Positions 1-4,858 of a stretch of DNA of 13,023 nucleotides are shown here, one piece after another. Source of the DNA: AR5 sp035762565. GTDB taxonomy: Bacteria; Methylomirabilota; Methylomirabilia; Rokubacteriales; CSP1-6. Numbering within the stretch: the first letter of the stretch is position 1; the number at the start of each line of letters is the position of its first letter. Below the pieces are notes generated by a model, which saw only the letters and a program-made list of their open reading frames with translations, searched no databases and had not been told where the DNA came from. The stretch is taken from assembly GCA_035762565.1 (NCBI GenBank), contig DASTOJ010000258.1, positions 1 to 13,023 of the forward strand. The letters are read 5' to 3'. The translations under genes and the position numbers were made by a program.

Positions 1-2
1 TC

Positions 3-38
3 TTCGAGGTCGAGCTGCTCGAAATCGTCGCCGAGTAG
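3..38 (+). CDS. C-terminal tail of an upstream gene, probably an FKBP-type peptidyl-prolyl isomerase (partial)
   Basis: Only the last 11 codons and a TAG stop (36-38) are present; the gene begins before the window. The visible residues read FEVELLEIVAE. FKBP-type prolyl isomerases typically end in a strand of the form (I/V)F(D/E)VELL(D/E)I, so this family is the best guess. The stop lies 6 bases before the GTG of the DNA glycosylase, so the two are probably co-transcribed. The identification rests on a very short stretch and could be coincidental. Confidence 0.5.
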   Translation, partial: FEVELLEIVAE

Positions 39-44
39 GCCGGC

Positions 45-881
45 GTGCCAGAGCTGCCCGAGGTCGAAGCGGCCCGGCGGCTCGCGGCGCGCGTCGCCGT
101 AGGCCGGCGACTCGTCGACGTCTGGTGCGCGGCCGATCCCATCGTGCTCGCGGGCGTAGCCCCGTCCCGCGTGCGCGCCGCCCTGCGCGGCCGCCGCGTG
201 CGGGCGGCGCGGCGACACGGCAAGCACCTCTGGTTCGAGCTCGACCGCGGTCCCGCCCTGCTGATGCACTTCGGGATGACCGGTGGCCTGCACGTTCCCG
301 GGCGGTCGTCGCTGCGCTTGAAATCGACGCGGGACGGGCGCCCGCCGCGATGGCCGCCCCGCTTCGTCAAGCTGCGCCTGACCTTCGACGACGGCGGCGA
401 GCTGGCGATGGCCGACGCCCGACGGCTCGGTCGCATCCGGCTGCGCGAGGATCCCCGCCGCCAGCCGCCGCTGGTCGGCCTCGGCTTCGACGCCCTCCTC
501 GAGCTGCCGCCGGCGGTCCGCTTCTACGCGCTGCTCCACGAGCGGGCGGCGCCGATGAAAGCGCTGTTGCTCGACCAGACGTTCGCCGCCGGCGTCGGCA
601 ACTGGATCGCCGACGAGGTGCTCTACCAGGCCCGCATCGACCCGCGCCGCGCGGCGCGCACGCTCACCGTCGAGGAGGCCGGGCGGCTGCGCCGCCGCCT
701 GCGCGCCGTGCTCACGACGGCGGTGGCTGCCAGTGCCGACAGCGGCCGCTTCCCGCGCGCCTGGCTGTTCCACCGCCGCTGGGATCGGGACCCCCTCGCG
801 CGAACGGCCAGGGGCGACCGCATCCGCTGGGACACGATCGCCGGCCGCACGACCGCGTGGGTGCCGGCGGTCCAGCGCTAA
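45..881 (+). CDS. mutM: Fpg/MutM-family DNA glycosylase/AP lyase, zinc-less type
   Basis: Bifunctional base-excision repair enzyme that removes oxidised purines (8-oxoguanine, FapyG) and nicks the abasic site. The GTG start is fixed by the family's N-terminus, MPELPEVE: after Met removal, Pro2 is the Schiff-base nucleophile and Glu3 the general acid. Other family marks are Lys60 (RHGKHLWFEL), the MHFGMTG strand with Met78 as the likely void-filling residue, and the helix-two-turn-helix segment GVGNWIADEVLY (183-194) with Asn186. The C-terminal zinc finger has lost all four cysteines. The hairpin is kept as LFHRRWDRD...AGRTTAWVPAVQR with the DNA-contacting Arg268. That zinc-less ending, plus a WPPRFVKL insert near residue 103, resembles plant and fungal Fpg homologues more than the E. 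coli enzyme. Length (278 residues) is normal. It starts 6 bases after the preceding stop with only a weak ribosome site. A Nei-like specificity is possible. Confidence 0.9.
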   Translation: MPELPEVEAARRLAARVAVGRRLVDVWCAADPIVLAGVAPSRVRAALRGRRVRAARRHGKHLWFELDRGPALLMHFGMTGGLHVPGRSSLRLKSTRDGRPPRWPPRFVKLRLTFDDGGELAMADARRLGRIRLREDPRRQPPLVGLGFDALLELPPAVRFYALLHERAAPMKALLLDQTFAAGVGNWIADEVLYQARIDPRRAARTLTVEEAGRLRRRLRAVLTTAVAASADSGRFPRAWLFHRRWDRDPLARTARGDRIRWDTIAGRTTAWVPAVQR

Positions 882-950
882 CGGGCCGGCCGAGGGTCGG
901 GACGCCGAGGGACGCGCTGGACCGATGGCGTAGACTGCCAGGACGAGACG

Positions 951-1679
951 ATGAGCGAGATCCGCTTCGACCACGTCGCGATCGCAGTGTCCCGCATGGC
1001 CGACGCGCCGGCCGTGCTCGTGGGCGCCCTCGGCGGCGTGCCCACCGGCGAGGGCGGCCCCTCCGGCGCGTACGCGTGGGCCCAGTGGGGCTTCGCGGGC
1101 GGTGGCCGGCTGGAGATCCTGGAGCCCCTCGGCGAGGACGGATTTCTGCATCGCTTCCTGGCGGCGCGGGGCCCCGGCATCCATCACGTGACCTTCCGCG
1201 TGCCGAGCCTGTGCGACGCGTGCGGGCGCGCCGTGGCTCACGGCTACCGCATCGTCGGCTACGACGACTCCGATCCCCGCTGGGCCGAGGCGTTCCTGCA
1301 TCCCAAGGAGGCGCTCGGAATCGTCGTGCAGCTCGCCGAGTCGCGCGGGACCGACGCCGCCGCGGCCCCGGCGCTTGCAGCGCCGCCGGGGCCGCCCGAC
1401 CCGCCGCCGGCGGTCACGCTCGTCGGCCTGCGGACGCGCGCGCGCTCGGTCGAGCGCGCCGACACGCAGTGGGGCCGGGTACTCCAGGGCCGGCGCGGCC
1501 AGGCCGGCGGGAGCCTCGTCTATCGCTGGCCGGACTCCCCGCTGCGCGTCGCGGTGGAGGTGGATCCCGACGCCGAGGAAGGGCCGATCGCCATCGAGTT
1601 CGCCGGCGCACGGACGGTGGGGTTGCCGCGGACCCGGCATCCGGTGCTGGGAGCGGTCTTCCGCCGGGGCACGGCGTGA
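951..1679 (+). CDS. Glyoxalase/VOC-superfamily protein, methylmalonyl-CoA epimerase-like
   Basis: 242 residues. The N-terminal half (about 1-132) is a paired beta-alpha-beta-beta-beta VOC fold. It has the epimerase-type landmarks FDHVAIAV (His8), RLEILEPL (Glu55/Glu58), GPGIHHVTFRV (His78/His79) and FLHPKEALGIVVQLAE (Gln127/Glu130), which supply plausible divalent-metal ligands. Methylmalonyl-CoA epimerase interconverts the 2R and 2S thioesters in propionate metabolism, but no mutase is nearby, so the substrate is uncertain. An Ala/Pro linker (about 133-150) leads to a second, degenerate VOC-like half (about 151-240) with no obvious metal ligands. ATG at 951 follows an AGGACGAG ribosome site. 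The 69 bases upstream carry a TAGACT -10-like hexamer at 931-936 but no convincing -35. The stop overlaps the start of the next gene (GTGA), so the two are translationally coupled. Fold assignment is firm; exact enzyme is not. Confidence 0.75.
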   Translation: MSEIRFDHVAIAVSRMADAPAVLVGALGGVPTGEGGPSGAYAWAQWGFAGGGRLEILEPLGEDGFLHRFLAARGPGIHHVTFRVPSLCDACGRAVAHGYRIVGYDDSDPRWAEAFLHPKEALGIVVQLAESRGTDAAAAPALAAPPGPPDPPPAVTLVGLRTRARSVERADTQWGRVLQGRRGQAGGSLVYRWPDSPLRVAVEVDPDAEEGPIAIEFAGARTVGLPRTRHPVLGAVFRRGTA

Positions 1680-2173
1680 GCGACGACGGGGCCGAAGTCG
1701 AGCGCCGCGTCGTCGAGGTCCTCGACCGGCTCGGCGTGCCCTACGAGCTGCAGCCGATCGACCCGGCGTTCGCCGACACCGCCGCCTACTGCGAGCGCTA
1801 CGGCGTACCGCTGGACCGGGCCGCCAACACGCTCATCGTCGCCGCCAAGACGGAGCCGCGGCGCTACGCGGCCTGCGTCGTGCTGGCGACGACGCGGCTC
1901 GACGTCAACCGGGCGGTCCGGCGGTTGCTCGAGGCCTCCCGGGTCTCGTTCGCCTCCGCCGAGGAGACCCGCGTACTGACGGGCATGCTGCTCGGCGGCG
2001 TGACCGTCTTCGCGCTGCCCGGCGAGCTGCCGGTCTACGTCGACGACAAGGTCCTCGCCCACGACTGGGTGATCCTCGGCAGCGGCAGCCGCTCGTCGAA
2101 GGTGCGCGTCTCGCCCGAGGTCCTCCGCCGGCTGCCGGGTGCCCGGGTCGCCCCGCTCAGCGTCGGCGGCTGA
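1676..2173 (+). CDS. YbaK/EbsC-family aminoacyl-tRNA deacylase
   Basis: 165 residues, a complete YbaK-domain protein. Members hydrolyse mischarged aminoacyl-tRNAs in trans; the namesake clears Cys-tRNA(Pro). Seen here: an N-terminal helix ending in LGVPYELQ, a central KTEP with Lys58 at the position of the conserved domain lysine, VVLATTRLDVNRAVRR, the ligand-pocket stretch EETRVLTGMLLGGVTVFALP, and a C-terminal VYVDDKVL...ILGSGSRSSKVRVSPEVL, which is the usual closing glycine-rich loop of the fold. The GTG start at 1676 sits inside the preceding stop (GTGA), giving a 4-bp coupled overlap; the long open frame upstream of it is only read-through. The stop lies 9 bases from the end of the convergent acetyltransferase gene. 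The editing substrate (Cys-tRNA(Pro), Ala-tRNA(Pro) or other) cannot be told from sequence alone. Confidence 0.85.
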   Translation: MSDDGAEVERRVVEVLDRLGVPYELQPIDPAFADTAAYCERYGVPLDRAANTLIVAAKTEPRRYAACVVLATTRLDVNRAVRRLLEASRVSFASAEETRVLTGMLLGGVTVFALPGELPVYVDDKVLAHDWVILGSGSRSSKVRVSPEVLRRLPGARVAPLSVGG

Positions 2174-2182
2174 GCGGCCCCC

Positions 2183-3529
2183 TCAGGTCACGGGCCACAC
2201 GTCGGACGGAGCCTTGGGAAAGAGCGCGCCGAGCAGCGCGCGCGCCTCGTTCGTCCGCACCACGCAGTCCGGGAACGCCAGCTCCAGCTCCTCCAGCGCG
2301 CGGAACCCGAACAGCAGCTGCAGGAAGGTGAGGTCCGGAAACATCGCGAGCGGCCGGCGCGGGTCGCTCGACGCCCGCCCGAACTCGAGCCCGCGCACGG
2401 TGATGTCGAGCCGCCACGGCTCGACGCCGGTGACCTTGCCGCGCGCCAGCGCCAGCCGCACGCCGCCGCGATAGAAGCCCAGCGTCAGCGTGCCGGTGTG
2501 CCCGGCGCAGGGCGAGGCAGCCAGGCGCCGCTCCAGGGCGGGGGCGACCGCCCCGAGGAATCCCGCGACGTCGGGCACGCGCGCGTACCAGGCGTAGCCG
2601 TCGTCGCGTTCCTTGAACCGGTAGACCCGGTAGAGCGGGTGCTCCTCGCCGAGGAGCCAGAAGTTGAGCGTCGTGCAGCGTCCGCCGGCGCCGGCCAGCC
2701 CGTCGCCGGCCGCGAACAGGTGGTGCAGCGCCGGAATCCACGCCTCCCGCCACGACACGCCGGGCTTCACCTCGAACGCGGTGACGGCGAGGGCTCCGCC
2801 CCACAGCTCGATCACGTGCGCCAGGTAGCCGACCCGCTCGCCGCCACGCTCCAGGATGCGGATCTCGCGCCGGGCGGCGCTGTCCGCGCGCTTGGCCTCC
2901 AGCTCGTAGCGCCACAGCGTCGCGTCCCGGGGCACGGTGACGAGCGACCGGCTCGCGGCCACGGCCGACAGCTCGGCCAGGAACGGCACATCGCTCTCCG
3001 CCGCGGGGCGCACCGTCCAGCCCGCCGGCGCCGGCGGCAGCGGCGCCAGGGCATCGAGCCGCACGCGGGGACCGCCCCCCCGCCCGATTGCCATCTCGTA
3101 GCCGAACTGGCGGTAGAACCACGGGATGCCGGTGATCGCGAGCAGCCGGTGCCGCCGCGCGGCGCTCCAGCCGTGCACCACCTCGAACTGGGCCCGGACC
3201 AGGCCGCCCCCGCGGCGCTCGGGCAGCGTGCCGATCAGCTCGGGCTGGCCCACCGCGATCGGCACGCCGCCGTACGACCACGTCTGCGAGAGCAGGTGCA
3301 GGCACGAGACGATGGCGCCGGTGCGGCCGTCGGCCACCACGGTGGCGTCCTCGGGACGGAACGATGGGTGGCGGCCCTCCATGAGGTCCCGCTCCCAGGC
3401 GCTCATGATCGCGCTCGGGGCCTCGCCGTCCTGGGCGCGCAGCACGCTGCCGACGAACGCCGCCATCGGCTCGGCGTCCGCGGGCGTGGCGCGCCGGAGC
3501 ACGAGACCGTCGCCCAGGTCGCGGAGCAC
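2183..3529 (-). CDS. Eis-like GNAT N-acetyltransferase with C-terminal SCP2-type domain
   Basis: 448 residues from a GTG start preceded by AAGGAGGCGAC, an excellent ribosome site at 5-base spacing that decides the start; the frame is open further upstream but without a comparable site. The N-terminal GNAT domain (about 1-150) contains the acetyl-CoA pyrophosphate loop ERRGGGL (104-110) followed by VRAQFEVVHGW and ITGIPWFYRQFGYEMAI, the usual beta4-alpha3 and beta5-beta6 region. A second GNAT-like half follows (about 165-320). The C-terminus (about 335-448, from GHTGTLTLGFYRGG) looks like the sterol-carrier-type domain that ends Eis proteins. Eis from Mycobacterium acetylates lysines and aminoglycosides at several positions; the substrate of this homologue is unknown. 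It runs convergently into the YbaK gene and divergently from the membrane-protein gene, with its own promoter. Confidence 0.8.
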   Translation of the reverse strand: MLRDLGDGLVLRRATPADAEPMAAFVGSVLRAQDGEAPSAIMSAWERDLMEGRHPSFRPEDATVVADGRTGAIVSCLHLLSQTWSYGGVPIAVGQPELIGTLPERRGGGLVRAQFEVVHGWSAARRHRLLAITGIPWFYRQFGYEMAIGRGGGPRVRLDALAPLPPAPAGWTVRPAAESDVPFLAELSAVAASRSLVTVPRDATLWRYELEAKRADSAARREIRILERGGERVGYLAHVIELWGGALAVTAFEVKPGVSWREAWIPALHHLFAAGDGLAGAGGRCTTLNFWLLGEEHPLYRVYRFKERDDGYAWYARVPDVAGFLGAVAPALERRLAASPCAGHTGTLTLGFYRGGVRLALARGKVTGVEPWRLDITVRGLEFGRASSDPRRPLAMFPDLTFLQLLFGFRALEELELAFPDCVVRTNEARALLGALFPKAPSDVWPVT

Positions 3530-3559
3530 CGTCGCCTCCTTCCGCAGGGGTGGACGCCG

Positions 3560-3589
3560 AGGATAGCAAGCGGCGCGGGAAATTGACAT
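3560..3589 (-). promoter_or_regulatory. Candidate sigma-70-type promoter of the acetyltransferase gene
   Basis: Read on the - strand, ATGTCA (3589-3584) and TATCCT (3565-3560) are separated by 18 bases, each matching four of six consensus positions. Predicted transcription start is near 3553, giving a leader of about 24 bases that contains the AAGGAGG ribosome site. Its -35 hexamer overlaps that of the oppositely directed promoter. Prediction only. Confidence 0.4.
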
Positions 3590-3612
3590 TGAAGACCCGG
3601 GCGCCCCAGAAT
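3583..3612 (+). promoter_or_regulatory. Candidate sigma-70-type promoter of the membrane zinc-ribbon gene
   Basis: A perfect TTGACA at 3583-3588 is followed after 18 bases by CAGAAT at 3607-3612 (four of six matches). A start near 3619 would leave a leader of only about 12 bases that begins at the GGGGAGG ribosome site. The perfect -35 box stands out in this GC-rich background, but the short leader lowers confidence. Confidence 0.4.
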
Positions 3613-3630
3613 GCGCGCGGGGAGGACACG

Positions 3631-4467
3631 ATGGACGACGCGGACGCCATCGAGCCATTCGGGTTCTTCACTTTCGACGCGCTGCGCGCCGGCTGGTACC
3701 TGGTCTGGCGCCAGATGCTCCGTGTGCTGCCTGCCGCCGCGGCGGCGCTGCTCGCCGCCTTCCTGCTGACGCAGGTCGGCCTCGGCGCCGTCGCCGCCGT
3801 CGTCCTGGGGCTGGGCATGCTCGCCGTGACGATCTGGGCCGCCGTCCTCATCCCCCGCCTGACGATCCAGTGGGCGGAGCAGTGGTACGGCGCCACCCTC
3901 ACCGGCGAGATCCGGATCTGGTGGGGGGTCACCTGGCGGGTCTTCGTCGCCTCGCTGGTGGCCGCGGTGATTCTCACGCCGCTGAACTTCGTGGCCCTCA
4001 GCCTGTCGACCGCGTTTGCGAGCTCGGCGCTCGGGATGCTGGGCGGCCTGCTGACGGTGCTCCTCGGCGTCGCGAACTTCGTGGTCACGATCCTGGCCAC
4101 CGGCTGGGCGATGTCCAAGGTCGGCGCCGCGCAGATCTCGACGCTCACCGCGGCGTGGCCGGTGGCGACCGGGACGAGCGCGCCGGCGTCCGCCCGGGAC
4201 GCGGAGCCGATGGCCGCGCCCGTCGCCGTCGGCCCTCAGGCGCCGGTGGCCGCATCGAGGGTCACGGCACCGGCCTCAGTCGCCCGGCCGGCGCCGGCGG
4301 TGGCAGGCTCGGCCGGCGCCGCCAGCCAGCGCCAGTGCCCGAAGTGCAGCCTCTACGAAACGGAGCGGGGATCGGTCATCGGCTGGTACTGCCGCGTCTG
4401 CGGCTGGCGCGAAACCCCCGCCGGTCGCCGAGCAGCCGGCGTCGTCAGTCGTTCGGGAGGACGGTGA
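3631..4467 (+). CDS. Multi-pass membrane protein with C-terminal zinc ribbon, function unknown
   Basis: 278 residues. ATG at 3631 has a GGGGAGGACACG ribosome site directly upstream; an in-frame ATG at 3550 would overlap the promoter region and lacks such a site. The N-terminal 30 residues are aromatic-rich and amphipathic (FGFFTFDALRAGWYLVWRQM). Four hydrophobic segments follow, at about 32-48, 51-75, 103-125 and 134-160. A 60-residue Ala/Pro/Val linker (about 175-233) then leads to a treble-clef-like ribbon, CPKC (236-239) and CRVC (254-257), with GWYCRVCGW between and after them. The ribbon most likely lies in the cytoplasm. I do not recognise a named family. It could be a membrane-anchored sensor or protein-interaction module. 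It is divergent from the acetyltransferase gene and its last 23 bases overlap the end of rlpA on the other strand. Confidence 0.75.
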   Translation: MDDADAIEPFGFFTFDALRAGWYLVWRQMLRVLPAAAAALLAAFLLTQVGLGAVAAVVLGLGMLAVTIWAAVLIPRLTIQWAEQWYGATLTGEIRIWWGVTWRVFVASLVAAVILTPLNFVALSLSTAFASSALGMLGGLLTVLLGVANFVVTILATGWAMSKVGAAQISTLTAAWPVATGTSAPASARDAEPMAAPVAVGPQAPVAASRVTAPASVARPAPAVAGSAGAASQRQCPKCSLYETERGSVIGWYCRVCGWRETPAGRRAAGVVSRSGGR

Positions 4468-4858
4468 GGCGGACGGGGATGACGCCGGCGGCGACGGCGT
4501 CGAGGGCGCGGGCGGCGGCGTAGGAGAGGTCGAGGATCCGACCGGGGACGGAAGGGCCGCGGTCGTTCACCCGCACCTCGACCGCGCGGTGGTTGTACAG
4601 GTTCACGACGCGCAGCCGCGTGCCGAACGGAAGCGTGGGGTGAGCGGCGGTCAGCGCGTGCATGTCGAAGCGCTCCCCGCTGGCGGTGACCCGGCCGTGA
4701 TGCGGCTCGCCGTACCATGACGCCGGCCCCGCCTGGGTGCGTAGCCCAGGCGTCGTGCGCCCCGGAGTGCGGGCGGAGCAGCCGGCTCCGGCGACGATGA
4801 CGAACGCGCCGAGACAGACGGCCGCCAGCCCCCGGGGTCGCACTCCCCTCCCACTCAC
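4445..4858 (-). CDS. rlpA: RlpA-type septal-ring lytic transglycosylase, lipoprotein, single DPBB domain
   Basis: 137 residues from the GTG at 4858, which overlaps the stop of the upstream PBP gene as GTGA; GTG at 4843 is an alternative. A short basic N-terminus and hydrophobic stretch (LAAVCLGAFVIVAGAGC) end at Cys27, a plausible lipidation site although the lipobox is atypical (Gly at -3). The double-psi beta-barrel is complete: ASWYG, GRVTASGERFD, TAAHPTLPFGTRLRVVNL, VRVNDRGP, and ILDLSYAAARAL. Glu62, His73 and Asp99 keep the spacing (+11, +37) of the catalytic residues described for the Pseudomonas aeruginosa enzyme, which cleaves denuded glycan strands at the septum. There is no SPOR domain, so recruitment to the septum must differ from E. 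coli RlpA. Coupling to a PBP suggests coordinated peptidoglycan synthesis and trimming. The 3' end overlaps the convergent membrane-protein gene by 23 bases. Confidence 0.9.
   Translation of the reverse strand: MSGRGVRPRGLAAVCLGAFVIVAGAGCSARTPGRTTPGLRTQAGPASWYGEPHHGRVTASGERFDMHALTAAHPTLPFGTRLRVVNLYNHRAVEVRVNDRGPSVPGRILDLSYAAARALDAVAAGVIPVRLTVLPND

Noticed and set aside
125..1675. Open frame upstream of and continuous with the YbaK gene
   Set aside because: It runs out of frame through the Fpg and VOC genes with an Arg/Pro/Ala-rich translation. The real protein begins at the coupled GTG at 1676.
2170..2186. Five-base-pair hairpin CTGAG/CTCAG across the ybaK and acetyltransferase stop codons
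   Set aside because: Too short and without a U tract; likely coincidental in this GC-rich junction.
3530..3658. N-terminal extension of the acetyltransferase
   Set aside because: Would overlap the divergent promoter region and the start of the neighbouring gene; AAGGAGG five bases before GTG 3529 marks the true start.
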